Shown here: one piece after another, positions 25,417 through 36,688 of the stretch
Layout: every line of letters begins with the position of its first letter
Numbering within the stretch: the first letter of the stretch is position 1
NCBI RefSeq assembly: GCF_032362555.1
Contig: NC_083507.1
Span: forward strand, 5,645,001-5,709,000
DNA length: 64,000 nucleotides
Reading direction: 5' to 3'
DNA from: Amyelois transitella
Lineage: Eukaryota > Arthropoda > Insecta > Lepidoptera > Pyralidae
Position numbers and translations under genes: made by a program
Notes under the pieces: generated by a model
The model's database searches: none
Told to the model about the DNA's origin: nothing
The model's input: only the letters and a program-made list of their open reading frames with translations

Positions 25417-28400
25417 TTAAGCCCTGAAGAGGTTGAGGCGTCGCCCCTGCGGCGCGTCGCTAGACAGAGTCATGTTGGCCTGGATCTCGTCGAAGCTCGG
25501 GAGGTGCGTGAGCTTGCCGCGAGCCGCTACTGAAGCCCGGCTGCCGAGCATGCGGCGGGCCACGCGAGTTATGTCCTCAGCTGTTATCTTTTCTGAAAAG
25601 TGTTTTGATCATATTTAATTATTTCAAATTTGTCAAATTTTAACGAAAAAATTGGTGAAATTTGGGCGTAAGATTATAAACCATCAAGAGTAACTTAGTA
25701 GGCTACTTTTATATCTATTACTTCCTAGTGGAGCATAGCCCCAGGCTATTACACTATTTCCGCCTTATAAACCTACTTAGAAACATTTTAAAAGCTTAGA
25801 GTAGCAAAAGTAAATTTACTATGATACTTATATGCTAATAACAAGCGATATATATGGGCGAGTGAAATAAAACTTACCAATTTCGTTAATGAAAAAAGAT
25901 GGCGGCTTTCTCTTGCCAGTGGCCAGCACTTGACGACCGACGTCCTCGAACACCACCGGTCTCGCTTCCAGATTCATCAACAGCATTGACTGTAGCTGGG
26001 TTTTTGCTCTCTGTTAAAAAAATCTTCAATTTTTTTCAATATTCAAAGATAGCGGTGGAGTCAAGAAGACGTCATGGTGCTATCATGTTTTTTTCTAGTG
26101 ACTACAAAATTTTGTGTGTGTGAAAAGATTCTAAACTGCTGAGCTTGCATGAAGAGAGTTATGAATGTGAATGAAGCGAAAGAAGTATGCAGAGATCGTG
26201 GCAAGTTGAAAGATGTAGTCTCTGTCTATCCATCCCGGAAAAAGGCGTGATTTTATGTATGTAAGTATGAAAGGATTTGATGACGACAAGCTACCAAATC
26301 AGTCAACCTACAGCTCTCATCTTTTCGTGTTCCCAGTTGTACACTCTTCAGCTATGATTTGGGATCCACTTTCTGACACGCCTATCTCCTTTAACTTTGT
26401 CCTGTCCCCGGCATACTCGGTATTCACTCGTCATTGGCTTGCATATCATCTCGGTATTAGATTTGCATAGCATAAAAGCCGTATGCTGCTTTAAGGCGAT
26501 TGGCTAGCAACCAGTCACTATCGGCATCTTAATCCTTGCAGTCTTTTCGCGAATGTGGGCTCTGTCTACCTCTTAAGGAATAAAACCTTAACTAGATAGT
26601 ATTTATGTATACACCAGTATGGCGCAGTATATCGTGTTAGTATGAATCAAGTACCTACCTACCGGTTTTGAGGATCTTTTGAATAAACATATGTACATAT
26701 TTTGAAAACTGTTTTTACATTAAAAAACTCGTTAAACTCACTCTCAACTCGGACTCGCCGACTTTCCCGGCCATGTTGGCGAGCTCCCTAGCAATGACAA
26801 TGGTGGTGTCATAAATGCGGTTTGGCGGCGAAGCAGCGTGCACACAGAACAGGCCGGTGTCGCCGTATGCGTGGTTGTACGCGGTCGCGTTGAACATCCA
26901 GTGGTACCTGAAGTTAGATACATGCTTTGAGTACTTCGACGGAAAATGGCACGAGATTGTGTGGGATTGTTTACTGAATAGTAGACTATTTTGAGGGAGA
27001 TGAATGCCGCACACGTTTGCTGTCTCCCGGGAAAATCCCAATATCGTGTCCTGGCCAGTTTTCCTTTAACTGTCTATGGAGGACAAAAGGTAAAATCAGT
27101 TACCTGTTAAGTACATTGGTGTAAAGCCTCGTATACATGCCCTTACCGGGCCCGCCCGCCGAGAACGAGCCGCCACCGCCCATCATCATGTTGAGCACGC
27201 ACGTCGCCACGAAATCCGGGTCGCTATGGGAACAACCTGACGAAAAACACAAGTATTAAACACTAAATTAAGATGACAATGGGCAAGTTAATAGTCATAC
27301 TAAAATGCGAAAATTAGTATGTATTGGACAGACCAGTATAACACAAAAACTACCATTAGCATGTGAATTCATATTTAAGAAAATGTGTGTGTGTGTGAAG
27401 AAAATAAACTTGATTGTAGTATACTCACTTTCCAGGCCAATGACAACATGTGATAATTCGGGTAAATCTGAGCCTGGATATAGTGGTATTTCACATTCTT
27501 CCTGAAAAAAAAAAGATTATTAAATTACATACCAGTTGCATAAGTACTGTTTTATGTTACATGAAGATATTTAGCATCTTAATGTATTCCATAAATTGTT
27601 GCTTGTAAAAACATTGTAAAGCTTTTTGAGGTCATGGTGTGTTAGTACTTCCAAAAAATAAACTCATGAGTGTGTTATATAATACCATAATACCCAAGTA
27701 AGTTTTGATATATTTTTATAAATGAGGGACATCTCCTTAGTAACTTATTACTTACTTGAAAGAGGACTTTACATGTCTTACCAAATAAAGTGTTCATGTT
27801 GAACATACCTGCTGCATACCTCCTGTGTACTTTGCAATGGACTTATCCACTTTTGGCTTGAAATTATCTTCAGAGCTCCACGTAGGTTTTGTGTCCACAA
27901 AATATTTTTGGACATACTCTACAAATGGTTCATGATCTACCTGAAAAAACAATATTTTTATCTGTACATACATACATATAATCATGTCTATATCCCTTGC
28001 GGAGTAGACAGAGCCAACAGTCTCGAAAATACTGATTCTATTCAGCTGTTAGGCTTTATGATAGAATTGAGATTCAAATAGTGACAGGTTGCTAGTCCAT
28101 ATCCTAAAAAACAATCTCAAGTTTATAAGCCTATCCCTTAGTCGCCTTTTACGACATCCATGGTAAAGAGATGGAGTGGTCCTATTCTTTTTTCTATTGG
28201 TGCCAGGAACCACACAGCACTGTAGTTTTAAGTTATTATTACGGCGTGAAGGCAAATTACGAGCTTCTTAATTTCACGCTGGCCGAGCGGTATTCTGTTA
28301 ATTTAATTTTAGTAATTTTGCCTAATTTGAAATATTATTGCTGCTTGATATTTTAAAGCAGTGTACTAACCCCGACAGCGGCGACAACCATTCTGTCCGG

Positions 28401-30668
28401 TGTGTAGTGGTTTTTCAAGAAATTCAATATGGCACCTCTGTCTATTTTGAGCATATTCTGGTGCGGGCAAATCTTTGGCAGTCCAAGTGTGTTGTCTTTG
28501 TATGCAGCCTAAAAGCATAATACATATTTTTAATTACATCAACTTCTTTTAATGATAGTGACAAGATAAACCAACATATTATGCAGTATAATTATTTAAA
28601 ACTTCTGACTTTTCCTTAGGGACTGTGGGAAATTATATATATAATAATTTCTCCAAGTATATGGTTTTCATACAGCTATGATATTTTATAGCTGTATGAA
28701 AAACATATACTTGGTTATTATGTTATTTGGTGTATACATAACCATAAAGTCAAAACTAAGTGAATAATAATTGACTTAGTTTTGACTCATGCAAACAAAA
28801 CACAAAGTATCTGCACAGAATGTTAATCTGTATGCCAGTTTACAATACATTAAAAAATAAGTATACTACAAAATATGTCTATATCCCATATGGGATAGAG
28901 GGATAGACAGCCAGCTGAAGAGTTGGAAATGTCACAAAAATACTTACAGCATGTATCATATCCATCAAAATGGTTTCTTGCTCTGGTCTCATAGAGAGTG
29001 TCTCCAATTCAAATGCAACTGCTTGTCTTGCAGCCTCTATTTCATCAGAGGACAGTTGCGGCCTTAGTGTCACCTCTGCTAGTACCTTTTTATAACAAAA
29101 ATCCATTAATGTTTTGGACAATATGCACTTACACAAGATTTGTACAATTTAAGTACATCAGACCCAATGGCACTATATGTAGATCGTGTAGTTAACTTGT
29201 CCCAAACTATATTATATGTTAAGGGGAAAAAATAAGCTGCTGTTGTTGAAAAAACAAATTATTTAACAATGCTTAAAAACTCAATTCCATCATAAAGCCA
29301 AACAGCTGAACGTGGCCTATCAGTCTTTTCAAGACTGTTGGTTCTGTCTACCCCGCAAGGGATATAGACGTGATTGTATGTATGTATGTATGCATAAAAA
29401 TTTGAAGTAAAAAAAACACATTAATAATATGTATAAGGTGCATTATGATGTCCACTCTAGTCAGAGCTACTTACCTGTGTAACAGCTTCAAGACCCCTGG
29501 AATCGGCACTGGTAGCGTAGACAGTTGTGTCACGTGATCCTTGGCAGTCACAAATACCACCATGCCTCTCTAACTCAAGCAGCATGACGTCACGAGTAGG
29601 AAATTTGTTTGTGGCCTGAAATTTTCACAATTGAAATAAACACTACTACTACTGTTAATACAATTGGAACATTCACAAAAAAATATCAAAACAAATTTAA
29701 CTTTTTATTTTCAACTTGGAAAAATTGTGTTAGGATAACATTGTGCCTATCTACTTAAAATTTATAAAAATAAGAGGAGCAAAGTTAACTACTGCACAAG
29801 TCTCATAAATTCTTTCTTCACATCAAACCTCAAAGTCTAGTAAATGGAGCAGAAAGAACAGCCAATTTAGATATAATTAACTTTTTAAAAATAAATGATT
29901 GAAGAAATAAAATATACTCACACCAAAGCTTAATTTTTCAAGGAAGTGACATATACCATTTGGATATTCCACTTCATATCTTGGGCCAGAATCAATGACA
30001 ACTGAAATAAAAAACTGAATTACTTCTTTTTACAAAGGCACTTTCCTCACAAATTTAGCAAACAATTGATTGCCCTTTTGAAACACTGATGCTTAGTAAT
30101 ACTTAAGGATGAAAAATTGCCAATGTCTCATAATGTTTTTGTTTTATAACATTACACAATCAGATGGGTATTATTGCTTTTATACAGAAATAAAGTTGAT
30201 AAAAATTACTCACCACCAGCTGTACAAAATTGACCAAACTTTTTCTCCGACGCTACCCTCAGGCCATTGCTGAGGGTGGTGACTTCAGTGATTGCATCTT
30301 CAGATATGGCAGTGGAGTAGACCACTGGTGGAAGGCTGGGTATTGGCTCTGACAAGGGAGGAAGCGGCGTTACACTGCCTTTTGACAAAGGTTGTGCAGG
30401 CCGATCAATATCACGGCTATAGCTTCTAATTCCCCATCTAGGAACGTTAAGCCTGAAATTTTTTAATACGAAATAGAATAGATTAGAGCTGATCATCTTA
30501 CTGACAGTTCCAAATTGAATGTATTGACACAGTACTTGCATCAGATAAAGATATTACAAAAACCATAAAAGACATTCTAAATAATAAATAAATTACTACT
30601 TACTGACTTAAAAAACTTATAACTTACCCGTTTTTTATAGAAAATAACCTAGAGAAGAGAATTTTCAT
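25417..30668 (-). CDS. PMPCA: Mitochondrial processing peptidase alpha subunit, complete, 529 aa
   Basis: Non-catalytic, presequence-binding subunit of the matrix peptidase that removes import signals. Minus-strand exons in gene order: 30628-30668, 30214-30452, 29922-30001, 29475-29615, 28948-29085, 28371-28508, 27809-27940, 27429-27501, 27104-27236, 26742-26907, 25878-26010 and 25417-25592, all in phase. It opens with a basic targeting peptide ([14 protein letters not shown]). [20 protein letters not shown] starts the first peptidase-fold domain. The catalytic HxxEH of the beta subunit is replaced by HFLEKLSFG, as expected for alpha. The glycine-rich substrate loop [20 protein letters not shown] is intact and is the hallmark of alpha. 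The C-terminus ends RRLNLFRA. Introns hold family B and C repeats and AT-rich hairpins. Confidence 0.96.
26134..26272 (+). repeat. Repeat family C copy (3' tail of a probable LINE) in a peptidase intron
   Basis: Shares with 31537-31668 the run 'gagcttgcatgaagagagtt', 'atgaatgtgaatgaagcgaa', 'gcagagatcgtggcaagt' and a final 'tgattttatgtatg'. In the better copy this stretch is an open frame ending in a stop. It reads as the C-terminus of an element protein followed by a (TATG)n tail. Confidence 0.6.
26490..26600 (+). repeat. Repeat family B fragment
   Basis: Shows 'aaggcgattggctagcaacc', 'agtcactatcggcatctt', 'gggctctgtctacctcttaa'. A worn copy in a peptidase intron. Confidence 0.5.
27982..28215 (-). 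repeat. Repeat family B copy, nearly full, reverse
   Basis: Reverse copy from 'tatatcccttgcggagtag' through 'attcaaatagtgacaggttg', 'aagcctatcccttagtcgcc', 'ttacgacatccatgg' to 'attggtgccaggaaccacac'. It is in the peptidase intron between 27940 and 28371. Confidence 0.75.
28653..28786. repeat. Two adjacent AT-rich inverted repeats in a peptidase intron
   Basis: The first has 27-base arms, 28653-28679 and 28688-28714, with one mismatch and an 8-base loop (arm start CCAAGTATATG). The second has perfect 13-base arms GTCAAAACTAAGT at 28749-28761 and its complement at 28774-28786. They may be MITE remains. Confidence 0.7.
29278..29395 (+). repeat. Repeat family B 3' fragment
   Basis: Has 'agctgaacgtggcctatcag', 'tcttttcaagactgttggt', 'ctaccccgcaagggatatag' and a (TATG)n end. 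Confidence 0.75.
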
Positions 30669-31178
30669 GTCTGTTACATGTGACATATTACTAGGTTTTC
30701 TTTAAGGACACGAATGAATTTATTTATAAAATATTTCCCATTTAAATAAAATAGCTTTTCTAAAATTTTGTTGTATTATACATACTACAGTACATAGAAA
30801 TATTTTTTCAGAATTTTTCACACGAAACGAAAATCTTTTTTTTTTTGTAATTATTTCATGACGTTTGGACGACGCTGTCACAGTGACAAACCTTGACAAT
30901 GTTACCAACAAAAATGTTGAATAGAAAAACTTTTGAAAACAGTAAAATTTTCTCCTTAGTGTAACAAACGCTTTCCTAAAACCGCATCAACATCAGTTCA
31001 GCGAAACGCGAAGTAATCGCGGTCATACATAGGTACACACAGTTCAAACTGAGAATCGCCTTTTTTTAAGGCAGTTCCGAACTTTGAACAACAAATCCAT
31101 AACAAAAATTGTTTACCAATGTTTCTCGTAATACATAGAAGGTATTATAATAATGTATAAAATCGTTTAATTCAAAAC

Positions 31179-31214
31179 TTTTATGGACATCATTTGAAAA
31201 TGATGTCCATAAAA
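31179..31214. repeat. Perfect 16-base palindrome with a 4-base loop
   Basis: Left arm TTTTATGGACATCATT (31179-31194), loop TGAA, right arm its exact complement (31199-31214). Confidence 0.9.
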
Positions 31215-31536
31215 GGACATTATTAGCAATCGCGTGCCAGTCACGTAACTTTTCTTCTTTCCCGTTAGTCGTAGTCACTTGTCGTCTATCGGTAGCATCA
31301 GAGATTTGAAAACATTGTTGGCACGCTGCACTATGCCCTTATAAAGTATTTTTTTTATTAGTGACTGCGCCGTTTAATTGCACACCACAGTTCAATCTAG
31401 TCAGTCAGACCAAGGTCGGATGAAGTCGGCGGCACACTTGCACAGGCTCTTTTTGTTTATAAGTTTGTACCCGCCTGCCCGTAACATGTCAACATTTGAC
31501 ATTTAGAATCGAAGTTTAAGTACCCGAAACCGCCGA

Positions 31537-31668
31537 GCTTGCATGAAGAGAGTTATGAATGTGGATGAAGCAAAGGAAGTATGCAGGGATCGTGGCAAGT
31601 GGAAAGAGGTAGTCTCTGCCTACCCCTCCGGGAAAGAGGCGTGATTTTATGTATGTATGTATGTATGT
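31537..31668 (+). repeat. Repeat family C, 3' tail of a probable LINE
   Basis: An open frame from 31537 reads [17 protein letters not shown] and then RDRGKWKEVVSAYPSGKEA before a TGA. It is followed by 'ttttatgtatgtatgtatg'. A coding end followed by a simple-repeat tail is the layout of a 5'-truncated non-LTR retrotransposon. The clade is unknown. A second copy is at 26134-26272. Confidence 0.6.
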
Positions 31669-31850
31669 TTAAAATACATAGTATCTCTATTTCTCCGGAC
31701 AACTATCATATGGAAATGCCGTAATTGTTCATCTTGACTGAGACTTTACAATAATCTTTTGGCACTTACTTATCATAATGTTTAAATAATGTAGTAAAAA
31801 AGAAATTTCGAGGATTCAAAAGAATATAAATACTTCAAAGAAGACACGAA

Positions 31851-32777
31851 CAATAGGCTATTTGACTGTAATAAAAATATACATTTCTTTTATGTCATCA
31901 GTCTTAATATTATTTTTTTGGAGCGATTTGTTATAACGCGAGATAAAAATATTGCATTATTTTAACAAAATCCGTTTCAGAAAATTAGGCTTTTTTATGC
32001 AGCTGTCACGTGACTAAAAACGAACGTGATTGGCTATTTCTATTATGACGTCAATTATCCATAAACAGACTGTGGATCGTACTGTTCCTTAGTATTTGCT
32101 ATTATTTTTCAAGATTTTATAAGTGTTTGATCACTCAGGATTACTCAGATAACATAGGTATTTAATAATGGAAACCAATTTCGCGAAAGCTGACAGTCGA
32201 AACCTACCAAAAGACTTTTGGTAGGTCCACTTTTGCCAAAAGTGGACCCTATAATGGTTGGCGTCTTCTTCAAAGACAATCCAGATTTCTATGCTGCCGA
32301 ACTGAAGAATGTGAAAACATCAATGTAAGTATATCTTGGTAACCACTGATCTTAGATCATGATCTGAAACCACTTCTTGCGAATATTCAAATCCATCGGC
32401 ATAGAAAAAAACGATTTCGTAGGAGATTTTATTGTTGTATTAGTGCATTGAGGCACTGCACAACATTTATAGGAACTCATTTTAAAAATTTTCACACATA
32501 TGACGTGGCACAAGTTAAATAAAACAAGAGAAAATTAAAACTTTTCGAAACACCAACAAGCTTTGTATGATATTTACACGAAATTTACGTCACTGCATGC
32601 CATGGCCGCCATATTGCTAAAAGTCGCGTTTTGGCGGCATATTTGAATATTGCATTTTCTTTTTCGATTTTTTAATAAAATAGCTGTAATGAAGGCAGAA
32701 AAGTATTTTTGTAGGGCTCCTTATAAACAAATAAATAGCCTAAGATGGTTTTTAGAACTTTGTCAAATAGCCTATTG
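31851..32777. mobile_element. Terminal-inverted-repeat DNA element (about 927 bp), internally deleted, with a remnant ORF start
   Basis: The ends are a perfect 16-base inverted repeat: CAATAGGCTATTTGAC at 31851-31866 and its complement at 32762-32777. Because the ends are AT-symmetric, the true end could also be GGCTATTTGAC with a TA duplication. Inside lie an E-box (32007-32012), an inverted CCAAT box (32029-32033) and a TGACGTCA site (32046-32053). A start codon follows at 32168, opening METNFAKADSRNLPK. The stretch from 32253 reads MVGVFFKDNPDFYAAELKNV and is followed by a donor-like GTAAGT. From memory these peptides resemble the N-terminus of the YqaJ/SWIM-zinc proteins carried by ISL2EU-type DNA transposons. 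That family call is tentative. The rest of the coding sequence is missing. Confidence 0.5.
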
Positions 32778-33450
32778 CTATTATTTATCTCATAGCTTTA
32801 TTATTTATCTCTTAACCCTTTAAACGTGAATGTCGGAGTGATCCGACAAACTTTTTGTGCACATCATAATTAATTGAATTAAATGTTTAAACACTACGTA
32901 TAATATTACTATTTAAATACATCCAGACCAAATTTCATCACAAACGGTCCAGCGGTGTAGCTAAAATAGGGTATTGATTATATTTGATTTCCAAACACTT
33001 TTTATCAGAATGACATCGGTGATTGATAAAATAATGTTGGAATTATAGCCAAGATAGTTAGGCCTCCCGATAAAGAACCAAATCACGTATAAAACTTTAA
33101 AGTTAAGATTGTTAATTTTCGATCACTGTTGTTAGGTACAGCTGTGATCGAATTTAACAATCTTAACTTACTCAGCCATCGATAAAATATTATCGACTAA
33201 ACGAACAAGTGAACATCTCTAGTCCGCCATGTTGGTCAACCGGTTTGTTTATTTAGGTATGCAGGAAAAGTACATGCTTGTTCCATAAGATAGTTCTTCA
33301 GAGCTCTATTTTGTGGTTTTGATATGAACAGCAAATAATTTGCGTGTAGTTTTGGAATAAATTTAAATCACTCAACTTGTTATTTCAATTTGAAGACCTA
33401 CACAAGTACGAGGCTGTAGTGTCAGTTTACATTATAATTATTCTACACTT
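32778..33450. other. Intergenic right part, PMPCA to FDXR
   Basis: Contains a 'ccaaatttcatcacaaacgg' repeat scrap near 32930 and a near-perfect inverted repeat at 33100-33169. It should hold the FDXR promoter close to 33450. No gene is seen. Confidence 0.45.
33100..33169. repeat. Near-perfect inverted repeat of about 26-base arms
   Basis: Left arm 33100-33126 begins AAGTTAAGATTGTTAA and ends TTCGATCAC. The right arm 33144-33169 is its complement apart from one extra base. The loop is 17 bases. It looks like a tiny foldback element. Confidence 0.8.
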
Positions 33451-35748
33451 ATGAAAATGAATTTTAAAGTGAGCAAACTACTATGTAGAACTTTAACAAC
33501 AAGCACCAAAATTCCTCGGGTTTGTATCGTGGGTGCTGGTCCTGCGGGTTTCTATGCTGCTATGCATTTATCAAAAAACCTTACCCAGGTGAATATTGAC
33601 ATTATTGAAAAACTTCCAGTTCCGTTTGGATTAATAAGGTAACCATAATTTAAGTCATAGATAGAACATAGTGTTGATGATACTTCTAAATATTCAATTT
33701 AACTATATTGAGTGTTTGGTGTGGATGGTAGCTATCCTTTGTTCGCGTCTGCTAGCTACAAAATGCTACCAACCTGAAATAGGAGGCTTGCTGTGTTGAC
33801 TTTTAAGTTAACAGCCATATCATTAAATTCATTTTGTACACTTATTTAACATAGGTACATATATCACGACGTTCCCCTTATGGGGTAGACAGAGCTAAAA
33901 GTGTATTGAAATTTGTATATTTTTGTAATTTTTTTAAGATATGGAGTAGCTCCTGATCATCCTGAAGTAAAGAATGTTATTAACCAATTCACAAAAGTAG
34001 CACAACAACCTAATGTAAATTTCTATGGCAACATAACATTAGGAAAGGATCTAAAAATAAGCCATCTGCGACAGCATTATGATGCCGTGTTATTGGTAAA
34101 TCTTTTTATTATCATTATCTAAAAAGATATATTTTATTCTTTCTTTTTACAAAAAAAAAAAAAAATATGAACAAAAGTATTTAGATAAAAAAAAAACCTT
34201 TATGAACTGTCATCATTATTTATTTTTAAATCATTTCTACCATTTTATATGTGTAATATTTGTACTCTTATAATGAAATTCTTCTAGACTTATGGTGCTG
34301 AAAAAGACAGGATGCTAGGCATTGAAAACGAAGATGCTAAAAATGTGATTGCTGCTCGAAATTTTGTTGGGTGGTATAATGGACTCCCTAGTGACAAAGA
34401 TTTAAAGGTAGGTGAATTATTTTATTACCTAAATCCATATATTTCACGCTCGCCCGCGACTTCATCCGTGTGGAATAGTTATTTTGGGCCACAAGGATGA
34501 ATAATTTTTCCCGTTTTTTTCACATTTTCCATTATTTCTTTGCTCATTATAGTTGCAGCGTGATGTTATATTGCTTAAAGCCTTCCTCGATAAATGGTCT
34601 ATTCAATGCAAAAAGAATTTTTCAATTTGAACTAGTAGTTCCTGAGATTAGCGCGTTCAAACAAACAAATAAACTGTTCAGCTTTATAATATAAGTATCT
34701 ATACTTTTAAATTTTTTTATCATTTAATTTACCATTTACATTTCATTTCTCCCTTATATCAATAGACAAAATTTTAAATTTATTTTTCTAGGTCGATTTA
34801 TCAGGGCATACAGCTGCAATTCTCGGACAGGGCAATGTGGCACTGGATGTCGCAAGAATACTGTTTTCTCCTATAGATGAATTAAAGAAAACTGATATCA
34901 CAGAACATGCTCTTAATTGCTTAGCTGAATCTAAAGTAAAAGAACTGTACTTAGTTGGAAGAAGGGGGCCTTTACAAGTTGCTTTTACTATCAAGGAACT
35001 GAGAGAGCAACTTAAACTTAGTAACTGTAAGACAATATGGAGAGATCAAGATTTTATAGGTGTGGAAAAAGCTATAAGTAATTTACAGAGGCCAAGAAAG
35101 AGACTCACGGAACTCATGGTCAAATCATATCAGGAAAGTCAAACAGCAATTGAAAATGAGAATACAAAATATTTCAAACCTATATTTTTCAGAAGTCCTC
35201 GAAAGTTTTTAGTGGATGAGCAGAACAAAATAAAGGGTATCGAGTTTACCTGCAATGAGTTGCAAGGAGATACACTAGAAGATCAGAAATGTGTTGCCAC
35301 TGACAAGACTGAAGTTTTGCAATGTAGTTTAGCATTTAGAAGTATAGGGTATAAAAGTGTTAAAGCTGATGATGAATTGATATTTGATACAAGTGGACTT
35401 GTAGCAAATAATAAAGGTGTAGTAGAAAATGTTTCAGGAGACTTGGCTAAGATGTATGTTGCTGGCTGGCTTGGTACAGGTCCAGTAGGAGTTATTTTAC
35501 ATACAATGGGAAATGCATTTCAAGTGGCAAAGGTAATGGTAGAAGATTTGAAAAAGTCTGACATTCCAAATATAAAAGGAGGATTTGAAGAAATAAAAAA
35601 ACATGTATTAAAAAATAATACTCATATAGTAGACTGGAAGGGTTGGGAGAAAATTGATAATTTTGAAATTGAACAGGGTAAGGTAAAAGGTAAACCACGT
35701 GAAAAAGTCTGCAGCATTGTTAAGATGTTAGAAATAGCTACTCAATGA
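33451..35748 (+). CDS. FDXR: NADPH:adrenodoxin oxidoreductase, mitochondrial, complete, 473 aa
   Basis: A flavoenzyme that passes electrons from NADPH to adrenodoxin for mitochondrial P450s (in insects, the ecdysone-making Halloween enzymes) and for Fe-S cluster assembly; the Drosophila gene is dare. Exons 33451-33638, 33939-34095, 34288-34407 and 34792-35748 join in phase. A basic presequence (MKMNFKVSKLLCRTLTTSTK) precedes the FAD-binding VCIVGAGPAGFYAAMHLSK. PFGLIRYGVAPDHPEVKNV is the family signature. The NADPH fold shows AAILGQGNVALDVARILFSP and LVGRRGPLQVAFT. The C-terminal part has YVAGWLGTGPVGVILHTM and WKGWEKID. ATG 33451 is chosen as the first in frame; 33457 is also possible. The third intron holds a reverse family A repeat. 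AATAAA follows at 35861-35866. The gene is intact. Confidence 0.96.
34437..34697 (-). repeat. Repeat family A copy in an FDXR intron, reverse
   Basis: Nearly full reverse copy: 'cgcccgcgacttcatccgtg', 'gaatagttattttgggcc', 'ccattatttctttgctc', 'ccttcctcgataaatggtc', 'gattagcgcgttcaaac', 'tataatataagtatc'. Confidence 0.8.
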
Positions 35749-36688
35749 CAATGGTTTTATGTGTTATTGTTATAAGTATAACTTTTATATGTTGAGTTAC
35801 TGTTAGCACATTTATATTATTTACATTGCAATCATAGAATACAATGATATTTTTATTTTTAATAAATCTACGGTTTTATACAGTTGCATGTCTTTATTTT
35901 GGTATAATTAAAAAGTCATCTAAGTGTAGCCGGCATCAGCATAATTCGTAAGGCTAGGTGTATATAATAAGTGAGGCTTTTTAAGACTGTTGGCTCTGTC
36001 TACCCTGCAAGGGATATAGACGTGATTAAAGAGTATGACGTAATTATAAATGTATATAATATGGAGGTGTATGTATAATTTAAACACTATCTGTGACACA
36101 AACTTACTATCTACTTTTTTTTACAAAATAAGGTTTGCATGCCAGTTTGCAATTAATAACCAAAATAGTAATTCACAGGTTGAATTGCAGACTAGGTTTC
36201 ATAATTTATCCATGTAATAAACCGTCATCTACAAAAACATTAAAGTTCGGGTTGCGTATTCAGATTTTCTTAAAAGTTGGACATCTTACCTCCACAACAA
36301 AGGATGGATCATGACTGACGATATTTATCCATAGTTGTTTGCAGAAAAACTTGACTCACCTACTACTCCAGCTCGTATAAAAAGGGATTCATTTTTCATG
36401 ACCTCCCGTTTTGAAGTCGGGTGCCTTATAAAATATTGAAGGTGCCTTACCTACGTAGCAAGTATAAATAAATTCGAATTTGTAAAAAAAAGCAATCATT
36501 TGTCAACGTCAACAAAGTTGTCAAAGCCTTTTCGGGAAAACAAAACCTAACCTCGTTGAATTGAATGCTTTTCTGTCTACATTTTAACCTGTAAAGCTTT
36601 TTTTTTGGAGACGTTAAATCTTAAACATTAATTGTGACCATAAGCGGAACTATATTTATGTCGTTAATATTATATTGTTTTTTGTAAA
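35749..36688. other. Intergenic, FDXR to TRMT6
   Basis: Holds the FDXR 3' UTR, a short family B tail fragment at about 35970-36025 ('ttggctctgtctaccctgca'), and the TRMT6 promoter region just before 36689. No gene is seen. Confidence 0.5.
35861..35866 (+). terminator. FDXR: Polyadenylation signal of FDXR
   Basis: AATAAA 113 bases past the stop codon. Confidence 0.55.

Larger units (their letters stand above)
30669..31850. other. Intergenic left part, PMPCA to FDXR, with palindrome and repeat C
   Basis: The PMPCA promoter should lie just right of 30668. A perfect palindrome sits at 31179-31214 and a family C tail at 31537-31668. No gene is seen. Short ORFs here have no family features. Confidence 0.5.
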
